From Pseudomonadota bacterium (GTDB taxonomy: Bacteria; Pseudomonadota; Gammaproteobacteria; Burkholderiales; Burkholderiaceae_D): a DNA stretch of 21,115 nucleotides. Under the pieces are notes generated by a model. It worked only from the letters and a program-made list of their open reading frames with translations. It did not search any database and had not been told where the DNA came from. Location: the NCBI GenBank assembly GCA_023449275.1, contig JAEXJM010000005.1, forward strand, positions 1 to 21,115, written 5' to 3'. Within the stretch, counting starts at the first letter, position 1, and the number at the start of each line of letters is the position of its first letter. A program made the translations under genes and the position numbers. Positions 1 to 6,813 of the stretch are shown here, in pieces.

Positions 1-21
1 GCAACAAGTTATTGTTTTTTC

Positions 22-50
22 TTGTGTTTTTTTACCATCTCGGATATGAT
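22..50 (+). promoter_or_regulatory. Candidate sigma-70 promoter of rpmB-rpmG
   Basis: TTGTGT at 22-27 and TATGAT at 45-50 are separated by 17 bases. The -10 matches five of six consensus bases, the -35 only three. It lies 45 bases upstream of the rpmB start, the expected place for a ribosomal protein promoter. The window edge hides whether another gene or promoter lies further upstream. Confidence 0.4.
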
Positions 51-95
51 TCGGACTTCCGTTTTTTTGTTTTGTTTTTGTCTGGAGGTCTTTTC

Positions 96-332
96 ATGGC
101 TCGTGTCTGCCAGGTTACGGGTAAGAAGCCTATGTCGGGTAATACGGTTTCTCACGCGAATAACAAGTCGAAACGCCGTTTTATGCCGAATTTGCATTAC
201 CGCCGTTTTTTTGTCGAATCGGAAAACCGCTGGGTTTCCCTTCGGGTTTCCAATGCCGGTCTGCGTGTGATCGACAAGCTGGGAATTGATGCTGTCCTGG
301 CTGATCTGCGCGCTCGGGGTGAAAAGGTTTAA
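96..332 (+). CDS. rpmB: 50S ribosomal protein L28 (bL28)
   Basis: A 78-residue basic protein that is a structural component of the large ribosomal subunit. It begins MARVCQVTGKKP and contains the typical L28 stretch with NNKSKRRFMPNL and RVSNAGLRVIDK, so the family is clear. The frame stays open upstream to base 12, but the ATG at 96 has an ideal Shine-Dalgarno GGAGGT at 84-89 and gives the normal L28 length and N-terminus. rpmG follows after 22 bases, the usual rpmB-rpmG operon of proteobacteria. Confidence 0.97.
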   Translation: MARVCQVTGKKPMSGNTVSHANNKSKRRFMPNLHYRRFFVESENRWVSLRVSNAGLRVIDKLGIDAVLADLRARGEKV

Positions 333-354
333 GTTTTTTTAGAGGGTTTTTGTT

Positions 355-522
355 ATGGCTAAGGCTGGTAGAGAAAAAATCAAGCTGGAATCGACGGCGG
401 GTACGGGTCATTTTTATACGACTACGAAGAATAAACGTACAACGCCTGACAAGATCGAAATTGTCAAGTTCGATCCCAAGGCAAGAAAGCATGTTCCTTA
501 CAAGGAAACGAAGATCAAGTAA
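355..522 (+). CDS. rpmG: 50S ribosomal protein L33 (bL33)
   Basis: A 55-residue basic protein, MAKAGREKIKLEST... ending in PYKETKIK, the complete L33 sequence pattern (HFYTTTKNKRTTPDKIEIVKFDP). L33 is a small structural protein of the large ribosomal subunit. The four cysteines of the zinc-binding L33 type are absent, so this is the zinc-independent form, normal for many Gram-negative bacteria. An SD-like AGAGGG at 341-346 precedes the ATG by 8 bases. It is the second gene of the operon with rpmB and is followed after 28 bases by a strong intrinsic terminator. Confidence 0.96.
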   Translation: MAKAGREKIKLESTAGTGHFYTTTKNKRTTPDKIEIVKFDPKARKHVPYKETKIK

Positions 523-550
523 TCTTGAACTCGTCTCTTGTTCCTGCATA

Positions 551-579
551 AAGCCGACATTCCAATGTCGGCTTTTTTG
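551..579 (+). terminator. Rho-independent terminator of rpmB-rpmG
   Basis: AGCCGACAT (552-560), a four-base loop and ATGTCGGCT (565-573) form a perfect 9-bp stem followed directly by TTTTTTGTTTT. It sits 28 bases after the rpmG stop, so the operon is just these two genes. Confidence 0.93.
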
Positions 580-671
580 TTTTCCCGATGAAAGACGCCT
601 TCCCGGGCGTTGTTCCTCTTCCGTTTTCCGGATATGGCACCTTGCCTTTCAGGTGGTATGCCTGTGCCCTG

Positions 672-701
672 TTATGGGTATGAGGCCATCTCTCATATAA
701 T
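672..701 (+). promoter_or_regulatory. Candidate promoter of the nucleotidyltransferase gene
   Basis: A perfect TATAAT -10 hexamer is at 696-701, with a weak -35 (TTATGG, 672-677) 18 bases upstream. It lies about 60 bases before the gene start at 760. Confidence 0.4.
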
Positions 702-759
702 GAACCGAATGGCGCATACCGGAATGCGGATGCCGTGCCACTGAAGATGAGGAATGGAC

Positions 760-1608
760 ATGACAGAATCGGAAACGAAACGTGCAACACTGCTGGAAAA
801 TATAAAGATATGGGCAGAGGGAACGGATAATGTCCGGGCACTTGTGCAAACCGGATCACTGGTACGGAATGACGGGCTTGCCGACGAATTCTCCGATCTC
901 GATATTGAGATATTGGCGTATCGACCGCATCTGCTGGCGGAATCGGATACCTGGATCCATACGGCAGGCCAACCGGTCACGGTGTTGCATCTGGACGCGG
1001 AAGGTGAACAGGAGTGGCCCACCCGGCTGGTGATTTTCGATAATGGAATAAAAGCCGATTTCACACTGGCAGGCCTGTCACGCGTGACGGATATGATATC
1101 CGCACGGAAACTGAATCCCCTTTATGAGCGTGGCTACCGAATCCTTCTTGACAAGGACAAGCTGGCCCAACACTTGCCGGTACCCGATTTTTCTTTTCCG
1201 GTTCATGCGCTTCCCTCGGAAAAGCGTTTTTGCGAGCGTGTCGGGGAATTCTGGTTCGAAGCGTTTCACATTCCCGTTTATCTGGCCCGAAACGAGCTTT
1301 TTCTTGTCAAACAGCGTGACTGGACAATGAAGGAGCTGCTGCTTGAGATGATTGAATGGCATGCCATCGCCCATAACGAACAGGCAACGGATATCTGGCA
1401 TCTGGGAAAAGGCATCCGTTCATGGGCAGGTGAGGAAATCTGGGCAAGGCTTTATGAAACGTTCGGGCATTTCGACGCAACCGATGCACAGCGGGCTTAT
1501 GATGCGACGACGCAACTTTACGGACAGCTCGCCAGGGAACTGGCCCATATGAAAGGATGGCACTATCCCCGACAGGTCGAAAATTTCATACGAAAAGGGC
1601 CAGAATGA
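760..1608 (+). CDS. Aminoglycoside 6-nucleotidyltransferase (ANT(6))-like protein
   Basis: A 282-residue soluble protein matching the AadE/AadK family (streptomycin 6-adenylyltransferase, Pfam Adenyl_transf) over its full usual length. The nucleotidyltransferase signature GS (32-33) followed by DEFSDLDIEI supplies Asp46 and Asp48, and IKADFTL supplies a third acidic residue, Asp100. The C-terminal helical part keeps the family pattern EFW...R.EL.....W..KELL.MI.W and LGKGIRSW. Known members transfer AMP from ATP to the 6-hydroxyl of streptomycin. Chromosomal relatives do not always confer resistance, so the substrate is an inference. The start was set at 760 because GAGGA (749-753) is 7 bases upstream; an in-frame ATG at 754 directly abuts that SD. 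The 3' end overlaps the convergent small gene by 23 bases. No mobile element is seen nearby. Confidence 0.85.
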   Translation: MTESETKRATLLENIKIWAEGTDNVRALVQTGSLVRNDGLADEFSDLDIEILAYRPHLLAESDTWIHTAGQPVTVLHLDAEGEQEWPTRLVIFDNGIKADFTLAGLSRVTDMISARKLNPLYERGYRILLDKDKLAQHLPVPDFSFPVHALPSEKRFCERVGEFWFEAFHIPVYLARNELFLVKQRDWTMKELLLEMIEWHAIAHNEQATDIWHLGKGIRSWAGEEIWARLYETFGHFDATDAQRAYDATTQLYGQLARELAHMKGWHYPRQVENFIRKGPE

Positions 1609-1822
1609 AAGACGTGATGCATGGCCGCGTATCGAGCCGATCCATTGCTCCCTCCATGCCCATCCCCTTGCTTTCAAGATAGGCCAGTGCATGTCCGACG
1701 CCGATCCTGTCCCTTATCAGGGCGGCTTTATCCATAACGCTGTCATCCATTAAAGCGACAGGTATCCTTCCTCTTGCGTCCGGTAAAAGTGCCAGGACTT
1801 CTTTTTGTATCAGATGTGACAT
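1586..1822 (-). CDS. Small hypothetical protein (paralogue-like to next gene)
   Basis: A 78-residue predicted cytoplasmic protein with no recognised domain. A central segment with GHALAYLESKGMGM ending in DRLDTR resembles the C-terminal half of the upstream small protein (1864-2079): both have A..[LF], K, then [DE]R[LV] at matching spacing. The last ten residues, after DTRP, are hydrophobic and encoded opposite the end of the convergent nucleotidyltransferase gene, so the natural C-terminus may once have been shorter. The ribosome site is weak (GGAT about 9 bases upstream). It lies 41 bases after the upstream small gene, so they could be co-transcribed. It could be spurious, but the resemblance to its neighbour argues for a real gene. 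Confidence 0.45.
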   Translation of the reverse strand: MSHLIQKEVLALLPDARGRIPVALMDDSVMDKAALIRDRIGVGHALAYLESKGMGMEGAMDRLDTRPCITSFILALFV

Positions 1823-1863
1823 GGTTGATATCCGGACAAACAGTCAAAGCCTGTTTCGCCCTC

Positions 1864-2079
1864 TCAGCAACGGGCCCGGCGATTCAGTCTCCTTCTGAGA
1901 ACCCTTTCGATGATCTCGGGAGAAATATCGTTTTTTTCCATAAAACGGGCGGCGGAAGAATAGCCATAGTCGACATCCATTTCAATGCCGCGCTCAATGA
2001 TATCGGCCTGTTTCCAGTCACTCCGCCGATTGTCTTCTTCGGGAAGGATATCCCGCTTTTTTTCTTCAGACTGTTTCAT
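1864..2079 (-). CDS. Small hypothetical protein, Burkholderiales-type
   Basis: A 71-residue charged protein, not assigned to a named family. The first 30 residues are highly polar and probably disordered. The second part (VDYGYSSAARFMEKNDISPEII then ERVLRRR) is a short helical module that I recall from many small betaproteobacterial hypothetical proteins, where it reads roughly as YGYSAAARFL...GVPL..ALRVL. The ATG at 2079 has an AAGGA ribosome site about 8 bases upstream. Its product resembles the next gene's product, so the two may be an ancient tandem duplicate. No membrane segment, signal peptide or cysteine pair is visible, and no function can be given. Confidence 0.6.
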   Translation of the reverse strand: MKQSEEKKRDILPEEDNRRSDWKQADIIERGIEMDVDYGYSSAARFMEKNDISPEIIERVLRRRLNRRARC

Positions 2080-2262
2080 GAACGATTCCTTTTTTCATAG
2101 GGAAAACAATTCCAGTTTATGAAATATCCTGCATGGGCCATTTGTCCGGATTCAAAGAAAAATGTTTTATGCATCATTTTTCAATGATTCCTGCCGAAAC
2201 GGGATTGTTCCCGGATAAAATGAAATGCGTGTGAAAAAAACCGACCGAACAGCGAACCGGAC

Positions 2263-2775
2263 ATGACCCCTACCCCAACCAGAACGGAAATGCCGATGGC
2301 TCCCCTGAACGGATTGACGCCTCTTCTGTCATCCGATATCCATACGATTATCCTGGGAAGTTTCCCGAGCCGTGAATCGCTGGCTGCCGGCCAGTATTAC
2401 GCCCATCCCCGCAACCAGTTCTGGCGGCTGTTGTCCGAAGTCCTGAACGACAATCTGGCCGCCCTGCCTTATGAAGACAGGCTGCCCCGATTGCTCTCGC
2501 ACGGGATCGGCTTGTGGGATGTCATTTCCATGTGTGAACGTACCGGAAGCCTCGATTCCCGTATCCGGCATGCCGTCGCCAATGATTTCGACAGGCTGAA
2601 AAAGGATTGTCCCCGGCTCAGAAAAGCCTGTTTCAACGGCAAGGTCGCAGGCGCTTATGCCGGACGTTTGCAAAGCGCCGGTTTTGAAACGATTGTCCTG
2701 CCCTCTTCTTCTCCGGCCTATGCCAGCCGTTCATTCGGGGACAAACTGGCGATCTGGAAAAAAATATTGGATTAG
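2263..2775 (+). CDS. DNA-deoxyinosine (hypoxanthine) glycosylase, UDG superfamily family 6
   Basis: A 170-residue protein of the uracil-DNA glycosylase fold. Motif 1 is LGSFPSRESL (31-40), followed by QYYAHPRNQFW (44-54), whose Asn51 is the conserved polar residue expected near the catalytic site. Motif 2 is LPSSSPAYA (146-154). These match the bacterial hypoxanthine-DNA glycosylases that remove deaminated adenine and start base excision repair. Length is normal. The N-terminus is uncertain: ATG codons at 2263, 2290 and 2296 are in frame, none has a strong SD, and the conserved part begins around residue 15. The next gene is 121 bases away and functionally unrelated. Confidence 0.85.
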   Translation: MTPTPTRTEMPMAPLNGLTPLLSSDIHTIILGSFPSRESLAAGQYYAHPRNQFWRLLSEVLNDNLAALPYEDRLPRLLSHGIGLWDVISMCERTGSLDSRIRHAVANDFDRLKKDCPRLRKACFNGKVAGAYAGRLQSAGFETIVLPSSSPAYASRSFGDKLAIWKKILD

Positions 2776-2896
2776 CCTGTTTATTTCAGCGGCGCTTCGG
2801 TTAAAATTTTCCCGATGTGGCAGCAAGGTGTCCGGACGTGAAAACAGCAAACACGTTTTGGGACGGTCAATTTCTATTGTTGAAATGGGATGATTT

Positions 2897-3748
2897 ATGA
2901 AACTGGTTCGTTATGGCAAACCCGGAAAAGAAAAACCCGGACTGATCGATGCAGACGGCAAGCTGCGTGACCTCTCCGGCAAAATCGACGATCTGACGCC
3001 GGAACAACTGTCGGACAAGGCACTGGCCAGGCTGGCCAAACTCGATCCGGAAAAGCTGCCGCTGGTAAAAGGCAGGCCGCGCCTTGGCGTGCCGGTCTCC
3101 TTCATCAGCAAATATATCGCCATCGGCATCAATTACATCGAACACGCGGCAGAAGCCAAAATGCGCATCCCGAAGGAACCGATCGTGTTCATGAAAGCCG
3201 TGAGCTGCATCTGCGGCCCGAATGACAATATCATCCTGCCGAAAGATTCGAAAAAATCCGACTGGGAAATCGAACTGGGCGTCGTCATCGGCAAAAAAGC
3301 GCAATATGTCCCGGAAGAAGAAGCACTGGATTATGTGGCCGGTTACTGCGTGACCGATGACCTGTCCGAACGGGAATTCCAGATCGAACGCGGCACGCAA
3401 TGGGACAAGGGCAAAGGCTGCGATACGTTTGGCCCGATCGGCCCCTGGCTGGTCACCCGCGATGAAGTGCCTGACCCGCAGAATCTGGACGTCTGGCTGG
3501 ACGTGAACGGGGAACGGATGCAGAAAGGCAATACGAAAACGATGATTTTCTCCGTAGCGAAAATCGTCAGCTATCTCTCCCATTTCATGACCCTGATGCC
3601 GGGCGACGTGATTGCCACGGGTACCCCTCCGGGTGTGGGCCTTGCCCGCGATCCGCAGGTATTTCTGAAACCGGGCGACGTGGTTGTCGCCGGTATCGAA
3701 AAACTGGGCGAACAGCGGCAGAAAGTCGTGGCCTGGCCGGGCAAATAG
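2897..3748 (+). CDS. Fumarylacetoacetate hydrolase (FAH) family protein
   Basis: A 283-residue cytosolic metalloenzyme of the FAH superfamily. The metal site is visible as WEIELG (Glu124 and Glu126) plus an Asp in TDDLSERE (Asp154/155), and the C-terminal IATGTPPGVG motif is intact. An N-terminal cap-like region of about 65 residues precedes the catalytic domain, as in the 2-hydroxyhepta-2,4-diene-1,7-dioate isomerase, acylpyruvase and ureidoglycolate lyase-like group. Members cleave or decarboxylate beta-keto acids using Mg2+ or Mn2+; the exact substrate cannot be read from sequence, and no aromatic degradation cluster surrounds it. The start has GGGATGA just upstream. A strong terminator follows after 14 bases. 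Confidence 0.9.
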   Translation: MKLVRYGKPGKEKPGLIDADGKLRDLSGKIDDLTPEQLSDKALARLAKLDPEKLPLVKGRPRLGVPVSFISKYIAIGINYIEHAAEAKMRIPKEPIVFMKAVSCICGPNDNIILPKDSKKSDWEIELGVVIGKKAQYVPEEEALDYVAGYCVTDDLSEREFQIERGTQWDKGKGCDTFGPIGPWLVTRDEVPDPQNLDVWLDVNGERMQKGNTKTMIFSVAKIVSYLSHFMTLMPGDVIATGTPPGVGLARDPQVFLKPGDVVVAGIEKLGEQRQKVVAWPGK

Positions 3749-3762
3749 GATTTTCCCCTCTG

Positions 3763-3793
3763 AAAAAGCTGCCTTTCATGGCAGCTTTTTTTA
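3763..3793 (+). terminator. Rho-independent terminator after FAH gene
   Basis: AAAAAGCTGCC (3763-3773) pairs with GGCAGCTTTTT (3780-3790) across a six-base loop, and the T run continues to 3792. The A tract upstream could make it work in both directions. Confidence 0.93.
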
Positions 3794-3955
3794 TTGCCGC
3801 TCCAGTGGATTGATCAGGTTCGCCCCCCTCACCTGTCAGCCGGTTTGCAAGGCCATTGCGGTTTCGCAAGTTCCCACCCCTGAAAGCGCGCTAAGGTTTT
3901 TGTGTCAGTGATTTGTACTTTTTAAAAATATCCTTTTATTTCAACAGGTTGAGCA

Positions 3956-4192
3956 ATGAATATTCCTGAAGAGAATGTCAGTTTTCTGGGGAGCCGCTTC
4001 AAGGCCGATCCGGCAACGGGACGGTTTGTACAGGAATACGATCCCAACGTCGCTTTCGATGAATCGTATCCGGAAAACATCGACCCGTTTGCATGGAATC
4101 ATTTCGGCAAAAGCATGAACCGCTACCATGTGCGCAATACACCGATCCATCTGGTGATCAATCATGAATATTACGAACACAGCCATACATGA
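3956..4192 (+). CDS. Small protein resembling the N-terminus of the adjacent RmlC-like epimerase
   Basis: A 78-residue protein with no recognised named domain and no signal peptide. The SD AGGT with spacer TGAGCA precedes ATG 3956. Residues 29-52 (DPNVAFDESYPENID ... FGK) line up with residues 15-37 of the next protein (DPDIVFDGERMFPENID ... GK), and HLVINHEYYEHSH (65-77) lines up with VLVCEHKIHSGRH (44-56). The protein ends before the catalytic GLHYQ. It overlaps the epimerase gene by 29 bases in another frame, so the pair is probably translationally coupled. It may be a partial tandem duplicate, kept as an accessory subunit or decaying. The first 28 residues have no counterpart in the epimerase. 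Confidence 0.65.
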   Translation: MNIPEENVSFLGSRFKADPATGRFVQEYDPNVAFDESYPENIDPFAWNHFGKSMNRYHVRNTPIHLVINHEYYEHSHT

Positions 4193-4712
4193 GGTCAAAA
4201 TCATCGATCCGGATATCGTTTTCGATGGTGAACGGATGTTCCCTGAAAATATCGACCTTCAGGCGCTTGGAAAAACACCCGGTCACCCTCCGGTACTGGT
4301 CTGTGAACACAAGATCCATTCCGGACGGCATGAATTGGCCGGACTGCACTACCAGCTCCCGCCGCATACTCAGGAAAAGCTGGTTCACGCCACTTACGGC
4401 CAGACGTTTCAGGTCGCCGTCGATCTGCGCAAATCGTCTCCGGATTTCGGCAAATGGGTAGGTACGGTCATCTCGGATGAAAACGGTTACCGTCTCTGGA
4501 TTCCCGAAGGCTTCGCCCACGGGTTCGTCACCCTCTCCGACTTTGCCGATATTGTCATCGGTGCGACAGCTCCTTTTGACAAGGAAAGTGAACGTTGTAT
4601 CCGCTGGGACGATCCCGCCATCGAAATCGACTGGCATGGCATCATCGCACCCCGCGTTTCCCTGAAAGACCTCGAGGGAAAGCTCATGTATGAAGCGGAA
4701 GTTTTCGTTTAG
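4164..4712 (+). CDS. RmlC-like cupin epimerase (dTDP-4-dehydrorhamnose 3,5-epimerase family), divergent
   Basis: A 182-residue protein with the full RmlC length and fold. GLHYQLPP (His62), QEKLVHATYG (Lys72), FQVAVDLRKSSPDFGKW, LWIPEGFAHGF, ERCIRWDDP and a C-terminal VSLKDLEG (Asp169) are clear family blocks. The His62/Asp169 pair and Lys72 are therefore kept. Differences: the Arg normally before GLHYQ is Ala59, the DERGFF segment is GERMFPEN, and the Asp-Tyr-Tyr of the active-site loop is Ala-Pro-Phe (136-138), removing the usual acid tyrosine. RmlC makes the L-rhamnose precursor, but no rmlA, rmlB or rmlD is near, so a changed substrate or loss of full activity is likely. The start is supported by GGTGATC just upstream and by conserved numbering. 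Confidence 0.85.
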   Translation: MNITNTAIHEVKIIDPDIVFDGERMFPENIDLQALGKTPGHPPVLVCEHKIHSGRHELAGLHYQLPPHTQEKLVHATYGQTFQVAVDLRKSSPDFGKWVGTVISDENGYRLWIPEGFAHGFVTLSDFADIVIGATAPFDKESERCIRWDDPAIEIDWHGIIAPRVSLKDLEGKLMYEAEVFV

Positions 4713-4733
4713 ACACGGATTTTCCGCTTTTTC
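4693..4733 (+). terminator. Possible terminator overlapping the epimerase stop
   Basis: AAGCGGAA (4693-4700) pairs with TTCCGCTT (4722-4729), followed by TTTC. The 21-base loop is large and contains the stop codon, so this is weaker than the other terminators. It separates two convergent genes. Confidence 0.4.
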
Positions 4734-4802
4734 AAACAGTTTCTCATGTGCCTGCCCGGATATTTCACCAGCCAACAGGGCCAGCACAAAACATTTGTTC
4801 TT

Positions 4803-5744
4803 TCAGGTATCCAGCCTTTTGAACAAGGCCCTGCCATTTTCATTATTGATCCGTTCGAGCTGGTCGTTTTCATAGCCAGCATAAGAATCAAGGTCTCTGC
4901 AGAAAGAGGCCCCGACCGATGCCGGTGCATAGGGATAATCGCTGCCATACAGGACATGGCACGGTTTCGCAAAATCCAGCAGTGATTTCAGTGCCACATG
5001 ACTGCCGGAAAGTGCTGTATCAAAATAAAACGCTTTCATATCCGTCAAAAGCCCGTCTTTGGTCAGTGATGGATCAAGCCCCGGCAACAGTTCGGCAAAA
5101 CGATGGGAGGCATAGGGAAGAAATCCGCCGGCATGGGACAGGATGATACGGGTATTTTCAAAATCGCGGATCACCCCATTTACGACCATATGCAGGGCCG
5201 TTCGGGTTGTGTCTGCCGGATAATCGACGAGTGGCCCCGGCAGGCCCGGAATCGGATCCATAGGCGGTTTGGCAGGATGGATGAATACACAGGTACCGAG
5301 TTTGTCCAGCGCTTTCCAAAGCGGCCTGTACAAGGCGTCGCCTAGATAAATGCCCTTGTAATTCGTCAACAGGATGACGCCATCGGGGTTCAGGTGACGA
5401 TAGGCATAGTCCAACTCTTTCAGTGACGCTTCCATATCCGGCAATGGCAGAGTGATGAAATTGCCGAAACGAGACGGATTCCGGATAACCAGACCTGCCG
5501 TATATTCGTTCACTCTTCTTGCCATATCGGCAGCGGCCTGCCCTGTCCATCCGGCAACACCGGGTGCCGTCAACGACAGGATACCTGTCTGAATCTGCTG
5601 TTCATCCATGAACGCCAGCGCCGATTCCGGTGACCAGACAGGATATTTCCAGCCTGACGGATCCCCTCCGTGCCGGCTCAACAATTCGACCCAGAACGGG
5701 GGAACCACATGCTGGTGTACGTCGATACGATCAGGTTCGGACAT
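4803..5744 (-). CDS. Amidohydrolase family protein (ACMSD-like decarboxylase/hydrolase)
   Basis: A 313-residue cytosolic TIM-barrel metalloenzyme of the Amidohydro_2 family (ACMSD, 6-methylsalicylate and gamma-resorcylate decarboxylases, related hydrolases). Metal ligands are visible: the HxH pair His10/His12 in DVHQHVVP, His156 in FIHPAKPP, His204 in ILSHAGGFLPY and Asp269 in YGSDYPY. The substrate is probably a small carboxylated or lactone compound but cannot be named. The frame is open upstream to 5945, but the ATG at 5744 has AGGTGA about 7 bases before it and starts just before the first metal motif, as in relatives; the longer form would cover the divergent lysR start. Divergence from a LysR gene suggests an inducible catabolic function. 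Confidence 0.87.
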   Translation of the reverse strand: MSEPDRIDVHQHVVPPFWVELLSRHGGDPSGWKYPVWSPESALAFMDEQQIQTGILSLTAPGVAGWTGQAAADMARRVNEYTAGLVIRNPSRFGNFITLPLPDMEASLKELDYAYRHLNPDGVILLTNYKGIYLGDALYRPLWKALDKLGTCVFIHPAKPPMDPIPGLPGPLVDYPADTTRTALHMVVNGVIRDFENTRIILSHAGGFLPYASHRFAELLPGLDPSLTKDGLLTDMKAFYFDTALSGSHVALKSLLDFAKPCHVLYGSDYPYAPASVGASFCRDLDSYAGYENDQLERINNENGRALFKRLDT

Positions 5745-5867
5745 GATTTTCACCTTATCAGGAAATGGAATTATTCGGTTTAGGATAAAAATAGTGTATA
5801 AAATCCCTATTAATATTTCCAACGCATTAATCAGATCGATTGATGCCTGTCCAGAATGGGTTTTGAT
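5745..5867. promoter_or_regulatory. Divergent promoter/operator region between amidohydrolase and lysR
   Basis: For the amidohydrolase (minus strand) TTGGAA (5817-5822) and TATACA (5795-5800) are 16 bases apart. For lysR (plus) TATAAA at 5797-5802 is a possible -10 with a poor -35 (TTCGGT, 5774-5779). Two LysR-type operator candidates are seen: ATTAAT repeated at 5809-5814 and 5826-5831 with 11 bases between, and TCAGATCGATTGA (5831-5843), a T-N11-A box with inverted TCA/TGA arms. The first overlaps the amidohydrolase -35. Binding is an inference. Confidence 0.5.
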
Positions 5868-6788
5868 ATGGAACTCCGACATCTCCGGTATTTTCTGGCC
5901 GTTGCCGACGAACTGCACTTCGGGCGCGCTGCTGACAGATTGCATATTGTCCAGTCTGCCCTTTCCAGACAGATTCAGGATCTAGAACATTATCTGAACG
6001 TCAAGCTCTTTAATCGCGACAGCCGGAATGTTTGCCTAACGGAAGCCGGAACGGCCTTTTACGAAGATGCCGCAGACATCCTGCGGAAAGCGGACAGGTC
6101 TGTCCAGCGGGTCAGGCTGATGGCATCAGGCATGACAGGAAGGCTGAGAATCGGTTTTGTGGGGAACGCCGGGATATCCGGTATGTTGTCCGGTGTGCTT
6201 TCCCTGTTCAGGGAAAAATATCCCGATGTGATGATAGAACTAACCGAAACCGAAAGCCGTGAACAGATCGGGAAACTCCGGATGGGCGAGCTGGACATTG
6301 CCATCGTTACCATGATCAAAGATGAGGGGGAATTTGATGAAATACCGTTCTTTTCCTCCCGATGGGTCATCGGCATCGGTTCCGGCCATCCTTTGGGTTC
6401 ATACAAGGTACTGGATGGCAAACAGTTGAATGATGAAAGATTCATCGTTTACGGCGACGGGCACATAAAATCCCGGCAAGTTCAATTGATCCGGCAAATC
6501 ACCGGAAACGACTCTCCGGCCATAGCGGGCTATGCCAAAAGTACGATCACGACCCTGACACTCGTGGCAGCCGGATACGGCATTGCCCTGCTTCCCGAAA
6601 CACTTGACAAAACCGGTGTTCCAGGTATCGCTTACATTCCCATCAACGGACTTGTCTGCTCATCGGACATCAAGGCCTGCATCCTCAAGACGGAAACGTC
6701 GCCGCTTGTGAAAAATTTCAGGGAAACGCTGATCGCCTGTTTGGCTTCGAACAGAATCCGGAATGCATTCGATCCAGACGGTACATAA
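5868..6788 (+). CDS. LysR-family transcriptional regulator
   Basis: A 306-residue LTTR. The winged helix-turn-helix is at residues 1-60 (MELRHLRYFLAVADEL, then AADRLHIVQSALSRQI and LEHYLNVKLFNRDSR), followed by a periplasmic-binding-like effector domain beginning near residue 88. An ATG at 5856 lies four codons upstream, but 5868 gives the canonical MELRHLRYF start; neither has a strong SD. It is divergent from the amidohydrolase at 4803-5744, the classical arrangement in which the regulator controls the neighbouring catabolic gene and itself. The effector is unknown. Confidence 0.93.
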   Translation: MELRHLRYFLAVADELHFGRAADRLHIVQSALSRQIQDLEHYLNVKLFNRDSRNVCLTEAGTAFYEDAADILRKADRSVQRVRLMASGMTGRLRIGFVGNAGISGMLSGVLSLFREKYPDVMIELTETESREQIGKLRMGELDIAIVTMIKDEGEFDEIPFFSSRWVIGIGSGHPLGSYKVLDGKQLNDERFIVYGDGHIKSRQVQLIRQITGNDSPAIAGYAKSTITTLTLVAAGYGIALLPETLDKTGVPGIAYIPINGLVCSSDIKACILKTETSPLVKNFRETLIACLASNRIRNAFDPDGT

Positions 6789-6813
6789 AAGACAAGCCAT
6801 CCTTTCCCGGTCT

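Noticed and set aside
2867..3583. 238-residue minus-strand open frame
   Set aside because: Antisense to the FAH-family gene; Phe/Asp/Arg-rich shadow composition.
4158..4787. 209-residue minus-strand open frame
   Set aside because: Antisense to the RmlC-like gene, whose family motifs are unmistakable.
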